This document shows, in pieces, positions 7,220 through 17,518 of a DNA stretch of 64,000 nucleotides. Source of the DNA: Enterobacter sp. SA187 (GTDB taxonomy: Bacteria > Pseudomonadota > Gammaproteobacteria > Enterobacterales > Enterobacteriaceae). Every line of letters starts with the position of its first letter. Positions within the stretch are counted from its first letter, which is position 1. Made by a program: the position numbers and the translations under genes. The notes under the pieces were generated by a model. That model saw only the letters and a list, made by a program, of their open reading frames with translations. It did not search any database and had not been told where the DNA came from. The stretch spans positions 2,852,001-2,916,000 of the forward strand of contig NZ_CP019113.1 in NCBI RefSeq assembly GCF_001888805.2, written 5' to 3'.

Positions 7220-8116
7220 ATGGAAACTTTCTTGTCCCGCTATTCCTTCTCCGTCAAACCGCAGGAAGCCCTGCTGATCCTTATCACTATGTTCTGGGGC
7301 GGCACCTTCCTCGCCGTGCAATATGCGGTGACGATGAGCGGTCCATTCTTTTTTGTCGGCCTGCGTTTTGCCACTGCCGCGCTGGCGGTGGCCTTGCTGT
7401 CGCTGAAAGTGCTGCGCGGCGTCACCTGGCTGGAAGTAAAAGCCGGTGTGGCAATCGGGGTATCCATTGCGCTGGGCTATAGTTTGCAGACATGGGGATT
7501 ACAGACCATCTCCAGCAGTAAATCGGCGTTTATCACCGCCATGTATGTTCCGCTGGTGCCGCTGTTGCAGTGGCTGTGCCTCGGCAGGATGCCGGGGCTG
7601 ATGTCCTGTATCGGGATCCTGCTGGCCTTTACCGGTTTGATCCTGCTGGCCGGGCCAGGGGGCGATCTGCTGGTGCCGGGGGAGGGGGAACTGATTACCC
7701 TGGCAAGCGCTGTGGCTATCGCCGCAGAAATTATTCTTATCAGCGCCTGGGCCGGAAAAGTGGACATCCGCCGGGTGACCATTATCCAGCTTGCCACCGC
7801 CTCACTGGTGGCGTTTTTCGCCATGATCCCTGCCGGGGAAGCCGTGCCGCCGTTGTCGCCTGCGCTGCTGGGTGTCGGGCTGGGACTGGGCATTTTCAGC
7901 GCCATTATTCAGGTGGTAATGAACTGGGCGCAGCGCAGCGTCTCCCCGACGCGGGCAACAGTGATCTATACCGGCGAGCCGGTATGGGCGGGGATATTCG
8001 GGCGTATTGCCGGTGAACGGCTGCCGCTGCTGGCCCTGCTGGGCGGCGTCTTTATCGTACTGGGCGTGCTGGTTAGCGAGCTGAAGTTCAACAAGAAAAA
8101 GGGCGTGAGCGAATGA
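7220..8116 (+). CDS. EamA-family (DMT superfamily) transporter
   Basis: This 298-residue integral membrane protein has about ten hydrophobic segments arranged as two EamA repeats. The first repeat carries the usual LLILITMFWGGTF and FVGLRF. The second carries ATVIYTGEPVWAGIFG followed by the closing GGVFIVLG. Such proteins usually export or import small metabolites, and the substrate cannot be told here. The gene overlaps rutR by four bases (ATGA), so the two are probably translated together. That raises the possibility that the transporter handles a pyrimidine-related compound, but this is inference only. Confidence 0.88.
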   Translation: METFLSRYSFSVKPQEALLILITMFWGGTFLAVQYAVTMSGPFFFVGLRFATAALAVALLSLKVLRGVTWLEVKAGVAIGVSIALGYSLQTWGLQTISSSKSAFITAMYVPLVPLLQWLCLGRMPGLMSCIGILLAFTGLILLAGPGGDLLVPGEGELITLASAVAIAAEIILISAWAGKVDIRRVTIIQLATASLVAFFAMIPAGEAVPPLSPALLGVGLGLGIFSAIIQVVMNWAQRSVSPTRATVIYTGEPVWAGIFGRIAGERLPLLALLGGVFIVLGVLVSELKFNKKKGVSE

Positions 8117-8751
8117 CCCGGGGCGAAGTAAAAAAGAGCGGTAAACGGTCGCAGGCGGTGAGCGAGAAAAGGGCGGCGATCCTTGCTGCGGCGCTGGCGC
8201 TGTTTTCCCGCTCGGGCATCCACGGCACGCGCCTTGAACAGGTGGCCGAGCAGGCGGGCGTCTCCAAAACCAATCTGCTCTATTACTACCCGTCGAAGGA
8301 AGCGCTTTATGTCGCCGTACTGCAACAGATCCTTGATATCTGGCTGGCGCCGCTGAAAGCCTTCCGGGAAGATTTTGCGCCGCTGGTGGCAATCAAAGAG
8401 TATATCCGCCTGAAGCTGGAAGTCTCCCGCGATCACCCGCAGGCCTCAAGGCTGTTCTGTCTGGAGATGTTGCAGGGCGCGCCGCTGCTGAAAGCGGAGC
8501 TGACCGGGGATTTAAAAGCGCTGGTGGACGCAAAATCGGCCATTATCGCCGGCTGGGTGGAGAGCGGTAAGCTCGCGCCTGTCGACCCGCATCATCTGAT
8601 CTTTATGATCTGGGCCGCCACGCAGCATTACGCTGATTTTGCGCCCCAGGTGGAAGCGGTAACCGGGGCGACATTACAGGATGCTGAGTTTTTCCAGCGC
8701 ACGGTGGATAATGTCCAGCGGATGATCATCGAAGGGATCCGCGCACGTTAA
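8113..8751 (+). CDS. rutR: TetR-family pyrimidine-responsive regulator RutR
   Basis: This 212-residue protein matches E. coli RutR along its whole length. The N-terminal TetR helix-turn-helix is HGTRLEQVAEQAGVSKTNLLYYYPSKEALY. The C-terminal ligand domain retains LDIWLAPLKAFREDFAPL and FMIWAATQHYADFAPQVEAVTGA. RutR binds uracil or thymine and in E. coli represses rutABCDEFG while also touching purine and pyrimidine genes. Here no rut operon is adjacent. Instead the gene overlaps an EamA transporter. Its stop overlaps the convergent LprI-family stop by two bases. Its local target in this genome is unclear. Confidence 0.93.
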   Translation: MTRGEVKKSGKRSQAVSEKRAAILAAALALFSRSGIHGTRLEQVAEQAGVSKTNLLYYYPSKEALYVAVLQQILDIWLAPLKAFREDFAPLVAIKEYIRLKLEVSRDHPQASRLFCLEMLQGAPLLKAELTGDLKALVDAKSAIIAGWVESGKLAPVDPHHLIFMIWAATQHYADFAPQVEAVTGATLQDAEFFQRTVDNVQRMIIEGIRAR

Positions 8752-9146
8752 TTCCCCGGCGGCAGCGGACAGCTGAGATCGCCTTCCTCACACTGTAACA
8801 GCGAGGCCAGCCAGGCTTCGCGCTCGACGGTTTTATCATGCAGACACTGATTGTTGATCATCGGCTGCACGCTGCCGCCTTCAGTGGCGGAGCTGATAAA
8901 GGCGCAGTCGGCGTCGCGCATGGTGATCCACGCCTGTTGCGCTTTTTTGAGCAGCTCGCGCTGCGGCGCGTCGGCGCGTTTCATGGCGGTGCTGTAGGTG
9001 TCGTTGAGTTTTTTATCCGCCGCCTGATATTGCGTGGCGGTGCAGCTGTTCAGATCGGCCTGCGTGCTGGCGCTGGCGCAGTCATCCGCGAGCGCCGGGG
9101 CGCTTAACAGCGCAGCAGCAAAAAAGAGGGATGTGCGTTTCATCAT
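8748..9146 (-). CDS. LprI-family (DUF1311) secreted protein
   Basis: This 132-residue protein has a signal peptide (MMKRTSLFFAAALLSAPALA) and six cysteines in the mature part, as in DUF1311/LprI proteins. The core pattern is SCTATQYQAADKKLNDTYSTAMKR followed by LLKKAQQAWITMRDADC. LprI of Mycobacterium was described as a lysozyme inhibitor, but most enterobacterial members have no tested function. It is probably periplasmic. It is monocistronic, convergent with rutR and followed by REP-like palindromes on its upstream side. Confidence 0.8.
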   Translation of the reverse strand: MMKRTSLFFAAALLSAPALADDCASASTQADLNSCTATQYQAADKKLNDTYSTAMKRADAPQRELLKKAQQAWITMRDADCAFISSATEGGSVQPMINNQCLHDKTVEREAWLASLLQCEEGDLSCPLPPGN

Positions 9147-9220
9147 GTCTCCCGGAGTAGCGAAAACAAAAGCCTACACGGTCAGGCATGGCCGGGCAAG
9201 CCTGAGCTGACGGGGTTTAT

Positions 9221-9355
9221 GTCGGGTGGCGCTACGCTTACCCGACCTACAGATCGAACGGTGGTTATGTCGGGTGGCGGCTTCGCCTTACCCGACCTAC
9301 AAACTACAAATCTAATGGTAGATACCGTAGGCCCGGCAAGCCTGCGCCGCCGGGC
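9221..9355. repeat. REP-like palindrome cluster (BIME-type)
   Basis: Three palindromic units lie between the LprI-family gene and putA. GTCGGGTGGCG...TTACCCGACCTAC occurs at 9221-9250 and 9269-9300, and a related GTAGGCCCGGC...GCCGGGC unit at 9327-9355. They resemble enterobacterial REP elements (stem ending in CCTAC/GTAG). They may stabilise or terminate putA mRNA. Confidence 0.7.
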
Positions 9356-9367
9356 ACCCATCACAAC

Positions 9368-12300
9368 TTAACCGATGGTCATCAGGCTGGCGTTGCCGCC
9401 TGCCGCTGCGGTGTTCACGCTGAGAGAACGCTCCACGCACAGCCGCTCCAGCAGGATATTGCTTTCGCCGCGGGCAAAGCCCTGCACCGACACAATCGCC
9501 CCTTCACGCTCCGCCACCTGCTCGCACCAGGCGCGCAGCTGATCGGAATCGCCGTGGAAGATCACCGCATCGAATGCCTGGGCCGCGAGGGTTTCCGGCG
9601 CGGCAAGCTGAATACGCGCAGTCACCGCCTGCGGCAGACGTTTTTGCAGATCGCGATGCAGACCATCTTCCGGCCACAGCACCTGACTACCCACCGACAG
9701 CACCGCCGCCAGCTGCGTCAGCGCATCCTGTTCGTTATCGGCGAGGCACAGCACGCGCTCACGCGGTAACAGGGTCCAGGTATTACGCTCACCGGTCGGC
9801 CCCGGCAGCACCCGCTGCGTACCACTCTGCGCCTGTTCAGCAAACTGTGCGCACAGCGTCTGCAACTCCGGGTTGTCCTTCGCCCAGCTCTGCAATGCCG
9901 CCAGCGGCTGCGCGAGCAGGGTTTTCAGCTGCGTATCCACGGCCTGCCCGGCATCATGACGGGTGAGTGTGGTGGTCACGGCGGTTTCCGGACGGCTGGA
10001 GAGCAGGCGGTACAGATACAGCGGGCCACCGGCTTTCGGTCCGGTTCCGGACAAGCCTTCGCCGCCGAACGGCTGCACACCCACCACCGCGCCAACCATA
10101 TTGCGGTTCACGTACAGGTTACCGACGTGCGCGCTGCCGGTGACTTTGGCAATGGTTTCGTCGATGCGCGTATGCACGCCCAGCGTCAGGCCATACCCGG
10201 AAGCGTTAATTTGCCCAATCAGCGCGTCCAGCGTCTCGCGGCGATAACGCACCACGTGCAGCACCGGGCCAAACACCTCTTTTGTCAGTTCGTCAAAGCG
10301 CTCCAGCTCAATCAGCGTCGGCGGAATAAAGGTGCCGGTGTTCCACTCTTTCGCGTCTTCACGGTTGTCATACACCGCCTGGAACACCTTGCGGCCTTTG
10401 GCGCGCATGGTCTGAATATGATTTTCGATGCTGGCTTTGGCTTCGGCGTCGATAACCGGACCAACGTCGGTGGAGAGACGCTCCGGATTGCCCATGCGGC
10501 ACTCCGCCATTGCGCCGCGCAGCATGGTCAGGGTATGATCGGCAATGTCGTCCTGTAAGCAGAGCACGCGCAGCGCAGAGCAGCGCTGACCGGCGCTGTC
10601 AAAGGCGGATGCCAGCACATCCACCACCACCTGTTCGGTGAGCGCGGAAGAGTCGACGATCATGGCGTTCATGCCGCCCGTTTCGGCGATCAGCGGCGTT
10701 GGGCGTCCTTGCGGATCCAGTCTGGTGGCAATGGTGCGTTGCAGCAGCGACGCCACTTCCGTGGAGCCGGTAAACATCACGCCGCGCACACGGCTGTCGG
10801 CGGTCAGCTGCGCGCCTACGGTTTCCCCGCGCCCCGGCAGCAGTTGCACCACACCCGGCGGCACGCCCGCTTCCAGTAAAATCGCCACACCAGCCGCGGC
10901 GATCAGCGGCGTCTGCTCAGCCGGTTTTGCCAGCACGCAGTTGCCTGCCGCCAGCGCGGCGGCGATCTGGCCGGTGAAAATCGCCAGCGGGAAGTTCCAC
11001 GGGCTGATACAGACCACCGGCCCCAGCGGGCGGTGGGTTTCGTTATCAAAATCGTGGCGCACCTGATCCGCATAGTAATGCAGGAAGTCCACCGCCTCGC
11101 GCACCTCGGCGATAGCGTTGCTGAAGGTTTTGCCCGCTTCACGCACCAGAATGCCGATCAGCTGCTGCATCTGGCCTTCCATCAGCATGGCGGCGCGTTC
11201 GAGGATCGCCGCGCGCTCCTGCGGCGGGGTGGCGAACCAGATTGGCGCCTGATCCACCGCGCTTGCCAGCGCGCGCTCCACTTCGGCGGCGGTGGCTTCG
11301 CGGGTATAGCCGACAATATCTTTCGGCTCGGCAGGGTTAATGACCGGCGTCAGTTCGCCCGTCTCACAGGGCTGCTCCAGCACCGGCAGCGCCTGCCATT
11401 GTTGCTGGGCGCTGTTAAGCAGGGCAGAGGAGAGGGACGCCAGGCGGTGTTCATTCGCCAGATCCAGCCCGGCAGAGTTGACGCGGCCATTGGCGTACAG
11501 CTCGCGCGGCAGCGGGATCTTCGGATGCGGCAGTCCCACCTGGCCTTCCTGGGCGGCGAGTTTTTCCACGGCCTTCACCGGATCGGCTACCAGCTCATCC
11601 AGTGGCAGGGTGGTATCCGCGATGCGGTTAACAAAGGAGGTGTTCGCGCCGTTTTCCAGCAGACGACGCACCAGATAGGCCAGCAGGGTTTCATGGGTGC
11701 CGACCGGGGCATAAATACGGCAGGGGCGATTGAGTTTGCCGTCGGCCACTTTACCCACCACCTGTTCATACAGCGGTTCGCCCATGCCGTGCAGGCACTG
11801 GAACTCATACTGACCCGGATAGTAGTTCTGACCGGCAAGCTGATAGATCGCCGCCAGCGTGTGAGCATTATGGGTGGCGAACTGCGGGTAGATCAGGTTC
11901 GGCACGCCGAGCAGTTTCTTCGCGCAGGCGAGGTAAGACACATCGGTGTACACCTTACGGGTATATACCGGATAACCTTCCAGACCTTCCATCTGCGCGC
12001 GCTTGATTTCGCTGTCCCAGTACGCGCCCTTCACCAGACGGATCATCAGGCGACGGCGGCTGCGACCAGCGAGATTAATCAGATAATCAATCACAAACGG
12101 GCAGCGCTTCATGTACGCCTGGATCACAAAGCCGATGCCGTTCCAGCCCGCCAGCTCCGGCTCGAAGCAGAGTTTTTCCAGCAGGTCGAGGGAGATCTCC
12201 AGGCGGTCGGCTTCTTCAGCATCAATGTTAATGCCGATATCGTACTGGCGCGCCAGCAGGGTGAGCGACTTGAGACGCGGGTACAGTTCTTCCATCACGC

Positions 12301-13330
12301 GATCGTACTGGGCGCGGCTGTAGCGCGGATGCAGCGCCGACAGCTTGATGGAAATCCCCGGCCCTTCATAGATCCCGCGACCATTAGAGGCCTTGCCAAT
12401 GGCGTGGATCGCCTGCTGGTAAGAAACCATATAGGCCTGGGCGTCAGCCGCGGTGAGCGCCGCTTCGCCCAGCATATCGTAGGAGTAGCGGAAGCCTTTA
12501 TCTTCCAGCTTGCGGGCATTAGCCAGCGCTTCGGAGATGGTTTCCCCGGTAACGAACTGTTCACCCATCAGGCGCATCGCCATGTCCACGCCTTTACGGA
12601 TCAGCGGCTCGCCGCTCTTGCCGATGATGCGGTTAAGGGAGCGGGAGAGGCTGGCTTCATTATGGGTGGACACCAGACGTCCGGTAAACAGCAGGCCCCA
12701 CGTGGCGGCATTGACGAACAGCGACGGGCTGCGGCCAATGTGCGACTGCCAGTTACCGTTGCTGATCTTGTCGCGGATCAGCGCATCGCGCGTGGCTTTA
12801 TCCGGAATACGCAGCAGCGCTTCCGCCAGGCACATCAGCGCCACGCCTTCCTGGGAAGAAAGGGAAAACTCCTGCAACAGGCTTTGCACCATACCGGCGC
12901 GGCCGCTGGCGGTTTTCTGGTTACGCAGTTTTTCCGCCAGTTGATAAGCCAGCGAATGGGCGGCGCTCGCGACCGGCTCAGGCAGGCGCGCCTGTTCAAG
13001 CAGCATAGGTACGGCATCGGTTTCCGGGCGGCGATACGCAGCCGTAATGGTGGCGCGGGTCACCGACTGCGGCAGAATGTTTCCGGCAAATTCCAGGAAG
13101 GGCTGATGCGGTTCTTCCGTGGCTTCACTAATCTCTTCCGCTTCCGCAGTTTCCGCGTTAAAAGGCGCAGCAAACTCCGCTGGCGTACCCTCGGTTTCCA
13201 GCTTTTCAAGGTAATTAAAAATGGCCTGTTTGATCAGCCAGTGCGGGGTACGATCGATACGTGAGGCGGCAGTTTTAATTCTTTCGCGCGTTGCATCGTC
13301 CAGCTTAACCCCCATGGTGGTGGCGCCCAT
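9368..13330 (-). CDS. putA: Trifunctional proline utilisation protein PutA
   Basis: PutA oxidises proline to glutamate at the membrane and represses the put genes when proline is absent. The 1320 residues equal E. coli PutA. Residues 1-47 are the ribbon-helix-helix DNA-binding domain (MGVKLDDATRERIKTAASRI). Proline dehydrogenase with FAD follows to about residue 560 (YDMLGEAALT, GINIDAEEADRLE, RLVKGAYWDSEIKRAQ). The pyrroline-5-carboxylate dehydrogenase domain spans about 600-1110, with the NAD motif FTGSTEV and catalytic Cys in SAGQRCSALRV. The start at 13330 restores the E. coli N-terminus. It is divergent from putP across a region of PutA-binding motifs. Confidence 0.98.
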   Translation of the reverse strand: MGATTMGVKLDDATRERIKTAASRIDRTPHWLIKQAIFNYLEKLETEGTPAEFAAPFNAETAEAEEISEATEEPHQPFLEFAGNILPQSVTRATITAAYRRPETDAVPMLLEQARLPEPVASAAHSLAYQLAEKLRNQKTASGRAGMVQSLLQEFSLSSQEGVALMCLAEALLRIPDKATRDALIRDKISNGNWQSHIGRSPSLFVNAATWGLLFTGRLVSTHNEASLSRSLNRIIGKSGEPLIRKGVDMAMRLMGEQFVTGETISEALANARKLEDKGFRYSYDMLGEAALTAADAQAYMVSYQQAIHAIGKASNGRGIYEGPGISIKLSALHPRYSRAQYDRVMEELYPRLKSLTLLARQYDIGINIDAEEADRLEISLDLLEKLCFEPELAGWNGIGFVIQAYMKRCPFVIDYLINLAGRSRRRLMIRLVKGAYWDSEIKRAQMEGLEGYPVYTRKVYTDVSYLACAKKLLGVPNLIYPQFATHNAHTLAAIYQLAGQNYYPGQYEFQCLHGMGEPLYEQVVGKVADGKLNRPCRIYAPVGTHETLLAYLVRRLLENGANTSFVNRIADTTLPLDELVADPVKAVEKLAAQEGQVGLPHPKIPLPRELYANGRVNSAGLDLANEHRLASLSSALLNSAQQQWQALPVLEQPCETGELTPVINPAEPKDIVGYTREATAAEVERALASAVDQAPIWFATPPQERAAILERAAMLMEGQMQQLIGILVREAGKTFSNAIAEVREAVDFLHYYADQVRHDFDNETHRPLGPVVCISPWNFPLAIFTGQIAAALAAGNCVLAKPAEQTPLIAAAGVAILLEAGVPPGVVQLLPGRGETVGAQLTADSRVRGVMFTGSTEVASLLQRTIATRLDPQGRPTPLIAETGGMNAMIVDSSALTEQVVVDVLASAFDSAGQRCSALRVLCLQDDIADHTLTMLRGAMAECRMGNPERLSTDVGPVIDAEAKASIENHIQTMRAKGRKVFQAVYDNREDAKEWNTGTFIPPTLIELERFDELTKEVFGPVLHVVRYRRETLDALIGQINASGYGLTLGVHTRIDETIAKVTGSAHVGNLYVNRNMVGAVVGVQPFGGEGLSGTGPKAGGPLYLYRLLSSRPETAVTTTLTRHDAGQAVDTQLKTLLAQPLAALQSWAKDNPELQTLCAQFAEQAQSGTQRVLPGPTGERNTWTLLPRERVLCLADNEQDALTQLAAVLSVGSQVLWPEDGLHRDLQKRLPQAVTARIQLAAPETLAAQAFDAVIFHGDSDQLRAWCEQVAEREGAIVSVQGFARGESNILLERLCVERSLSVNTAAAGGNASLMTIG

Positions 13331-13390
13331 GTGCGTGACTCCCTTTATTCTGATGTCATACCGTATTGGTTAACCTGAAATATCCACTAT

Positions 13391-13408
13391 GTTGCAACTT
13401 TGTGCAAC
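13391..13408. promoter_or_regulatory. PutA operator motifs near putA
   Basis: GTTGCA at 13391 overlaps its inverse TGCAAC at 13393, and another TGCAAC follows at 13403. PutA binds GTTGCA-type sites in the put control region of E. coli. These lie 60-80 bases before the putA start. Confidence 0.65.
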
Positions 13409-13536
13409 CATGTTAATTGTGACCTCGCCAGCAAGCTAATAAATGGCTTAATTGTTAATGAAGGGTAATGCTATTTAACGACCTTGCGTCGCCGTCTCAC
13501 GCCTTAAAACATGCGGCGCTTAACACTTTTTCAAGG

Positions 13537-13567
13537 TGCAACCTTTAAAAGCGTGAGCGAGTGCAAC
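13537..13567. promoter_or_regulatory. PutA operator motifs near putP
   Basis: Two further copies of the inverted operator core, each in the context GTGCAACC, occur at 13537-13542 and 13562-13567. Together with the cluster at 13391 they make a two-cluster arrangement that could support looping repression of putP. Confidence 0.6.
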
Positions 13568-13754
13568 CTGGCAATAAAAAGGCATAAAACAGGGATGAAA
13601 TTGATGTGAATGGTGTGTTAAATCGATTGTGGTTCAGAAACGCTTCCGGCAGGATACGGTCGCCCCATAAAACAATGACGCTTTTTCCACGTTCCGGAGA
13701 AGGTGCCCGCGGCAAGCATTTTATTTGCCGACGAATAAATCTGGAGATCTTTTC

Positions 13755-15266
<1,512 letters not shown>

Positions 15267-15289
15267 TTGTAATTTGTGACCTCCCGGGA

Positions 15290-15312
15290 CCCGGCAGCGC
15301 TGCGCTGCCGGG
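15290..15312. terminator. Hairpin downstream of putP
   Basis: CCCGGCAGCG / CGCTGCCGGG forms a 10-bp stem with a 3-base loop, 24 bases past the putP stop. No T-run follows, so it may be a REP-like or mRNA-stabilising hairpin. Confidence 0.5.
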
Positions 15313-15423
15313 CTATTACTTCGTTACCTTTCCACGCTTTCCTGCTTCCTGATCCTTACCCTGCAAAGCATTTACATTCTGTGATTATTCAAATCAGATT
15401 TTACTTGTCTTTCCTCTTGCCGT

Positions 15424-15442
15424 AATGATAATCACTATCATT
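15424..15442. promoter_or_regulatory. Fur box upstream of efeU
   Basis: AATGATAATCACTATCATT is a 19-bp palindrome close to the Fur consensus GATAATGATAATCATTATC. It lies about 57 bases before efeU, so the efeUOB operon should be repressed by iron through Fur. Confidence 0.85.
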
Positions 15443-15499
15443 GAAATTTTACTTTTCTTTGCATCAGTTGACAGTCAATAACGTTTAAGGGTTTTCCAC

Positions 15500-16333
15500 A
15501 TGTTTGTCCCGTTTCTCATTATGTTACGCGAGGGGCTTGAGGCCGCGCTGATTGTCAGCCTGATCGCCAGCTACCTGAAGCGCACCCAACGCGCGCGCTG
15601 GTTTGGTGTGATGTGGATTGGCGTCTTTCTCGCCGCCGCGCTCTGTCTGGCGCTGGGCATTATCATCAACGAAACCACCGGCGAGTTTCCGCAAAAAGAG
15701 CAGGAGCTATTTGAAGGAATTGTGGCGGTGATCGCCGTGGTGATCCTCACCTGGATGGTGTTCTGGATGCGTAAAGTGTCGCGTAACGTCAGGGTGCAGC
15801 TGGAGCAGGCGGTGGATGCCGCATTGCAGAAGGGGAACCGTCACGGCTGGGCGCTGGTGATGATGGTGTTCTTTGCCGTCGCGCGTGAAGGGCTGGAATC
15901 GGTGTTTTTTCTGCTGGCGGCATTCCAGCAGGATGTGGGGATCTGGCCGCCGATCGGCGCGCTGGCAGGCCTGGCAACGGCAGTGGTGCTCGGTTTTTTA
16001 CTCTACTGGGGCGGCGTTCGCCTGAATATGGCGGCGTTTTTCAAATGGACCAGCCTGTTTATTTTGCTGGTGGCCGCCGGGCTGTCGGCAGGGGCGATCC
16101 GTGCATTTCATGAGGCCGGGCTGTGGAACCACTTCCAGGACGTGGCGTTCGATATGAGCAACACGCTCAGCACCCATACGCTGTTCGGTACGCTGCTGGA
16201 AGGGATTTTTGGTTATCAGGAAGCGCCGAGCGTCAGCGAAGTGGCGGTATGGTTTATCTATCTGATCCCGGCGCTGGTGCTGTTTGCGCTGCCACCCCGT
16301 ACCGGCACGCAGCCATCGCGCATGGCGCCGTAA
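15500..16333 (+). CDS. efeU: Ferrous iron permease EfeU
   Basis: EfeU is an Ftr1/OFeT-family inner-membrane iron permease with seven membrane segments. Both REGLE iron-binding motifs are intact: REGLEAALIVSL near residue 10 and REGLESVFFLLA near residue 130. The 277 residues show no frameshift, unlike the E. coli K-12 gene (efeU/ycdN), which is broken. It starts efeUOB. EfeU passes Fe(II) delivered or oxidised with help from EfeO and EfeB. An upstream Fur box implies repression in iron-rich cells. Confidence 0.95.
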   Translation: MFVPFLIMLREGLEAALIVSLIASYLKRTQRARWFGVMWIGVFLAAALCLALGIIINETTGEFPQKEQELFEGIVAVIAVVILTWMVFWMRKVSRNVRVQLEQAVDAALQKGNRHGWALVMMVFFAVAREGLESVFFLLAAFQQDVGIWPPIGALAGLATAVVLGFLLYWGGVRLNMAAFFKWTSLFILLVAAGLSAGAIRAFHEAGLWNHFQDVAFDMSNTLSTHTLFGTLLEGIFGYQEAPSVSEVAVWFIYLIPALVLFALPPRTGTQPSRMAP

Positions 16334-16384
16334 TTATTTTAAACTTGCTCAACTAGTTACAACATACTATTTAAGGGAAAGGTC

Positions 16385-17512
16385 ATGGCACTTCATTTTC
16401 GTCGTACAGCGTTGCAGGCGGGTATCGCCACGCTGCTGTCCTGTGCATTTGCTGCGCAGGCTGCGGATGTTCCCCAGGTCAAAGTCACGGTAAACGATAA
16501 ACAGTGTGAGCCGATGACACTCACGGTAAACGCCGGTAAAACCCAGTTTGTGATCCTTAACCACAGCCAGAAAGCGCTGGAGTGGGAGATCCTCAAAGGC
16601 GTGATGGTGGTGGAGGAGCGGGAAAATATCGCCCCAGGCTTCAGCCAGAAACTGACCGCCAACTTACAGCCTGGCGAATACGACATGACCTGTGGCCTGC
16701 TGACCAACCCGAAAGGCAAGCTGATCGTTAAAGGTAAGGCCACCGGCGATGCCGCGCAGGGCAACGTGCTGCTCAGCCTGAGCGGGGCGATTACCGACTA
16801 TAAAACCTATGTCACCAAAGAGATGGACGGTCTGGTTGCCGGCACCAAAGCCTTTACCGATGCGGTCAAAGCCGGTGACATTGAAAAAGCAAAATCCCTG
16901 TACGCGCCGACGCGCCAGCATTACGAGCGCATCGAACCTATTGCCGAGCTGTTCTCGGATCTGGATGGCAGCATCGATGCCCGTGAAGATGACTACGAGC
17001 AGAAAGCCGCCGATCCGAAATTCACCGGTTTCCACCGTCTGGAAAAAGCGCTCTTTGGCGATAACTCCACAAAAGGCATGGAGCTGTACGCCGATCAACT
17101 CAACAGCGACGTGCTGGAGCTGCAAAAACGCATCAGCGAACTGGCGTTCCCGCCGTCAAAAGTGGTGGGCGGCGCGGCGGGCCTGATCGAAGAAGTGGCG
17201 GCGAGCAAAATCAGCGGTGAAGAAGATCGCTACAGCCATACCGACCTGTGGGACTTCCAGGCCAACGTCGATGGCGCGCAAAAGATTGTTGATCTGCTGC
17301 GTCCGCAACTGCAAAAGGGCAACAGCGAACTACTGGCTAAAGTGGATGCGAACTTTAAAAAGGTCGATACCATCCTCGCGAAATATCGCACCAAAGATGG
17401 TTTTGAAACCTATGACAAGCTGACCGATGCCGATCGTAACGCGCTGAAAGGGCCGATCACCACGCTGGCGGAAGATCTGGCGCAGTTGCGCGGTGTGCTC
17501 GGGCTGGATTAA
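16385..17512 (+). CDS. efeO: Periplasmic iron-uptake protein EfeO
   Basis: This 375-residue periplasmic component of EfeUOB starts with a signal peptide (cleavage near AAQA-ADVP). A cupredoxin-like domain follows at about residues 29-120. The C-terminal part is an M75 imelysin-like domain with the HxxE metal motif as FHRLEKAL (His217, Glu220). It is thought to bind and pass iron to EfeU, possibly with copper. It lies 51 bases after efeU and 6 bases before efeB, in one operon. Confidence 0.95.
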   Translation: MALHFRRTALQAGIATLLSCAFAAQAADVPQVKVTVNDKQCEPMTLTVNAGKTQFVILNHSQKALEWEILKGVMVVEERENIAPGFSQKLTANLQPGEYDMTCGLLTNPKGKLIVKGKATGDAAQGNVLLSLSGAITDYKTYVTKEMDGLVAGTKAFTDAVKAGDIEKAKSLYAPTRQHYERIEPIAELFSDLDGSIDAREDDYEQKAADPKFTGFHRLEKALFGDNSTKGMELYADQLNSDVLELQKRISELAFPPSKVVGGAAGLIEEVAASKISGEEDRYSHTDLWDFQANVDGAQKIVDLLRPQLQKGNSELLAKVDANFKKVDTILAKYRTKDGFETYDKLTDADRNALKGPITTLAEDLAQLRGVLGLD

Positions 17513-17518
17513 GCAGAA

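Noticed and set aside
11033..13264. 743-codon open frame on the plus strand opposite putA
   Set aside because: It is the mirror frame of a highly conserved, GC-rich coding gene. Its composition (many His, Arg, Gln) is typical of antisense shadows and it matches no family.
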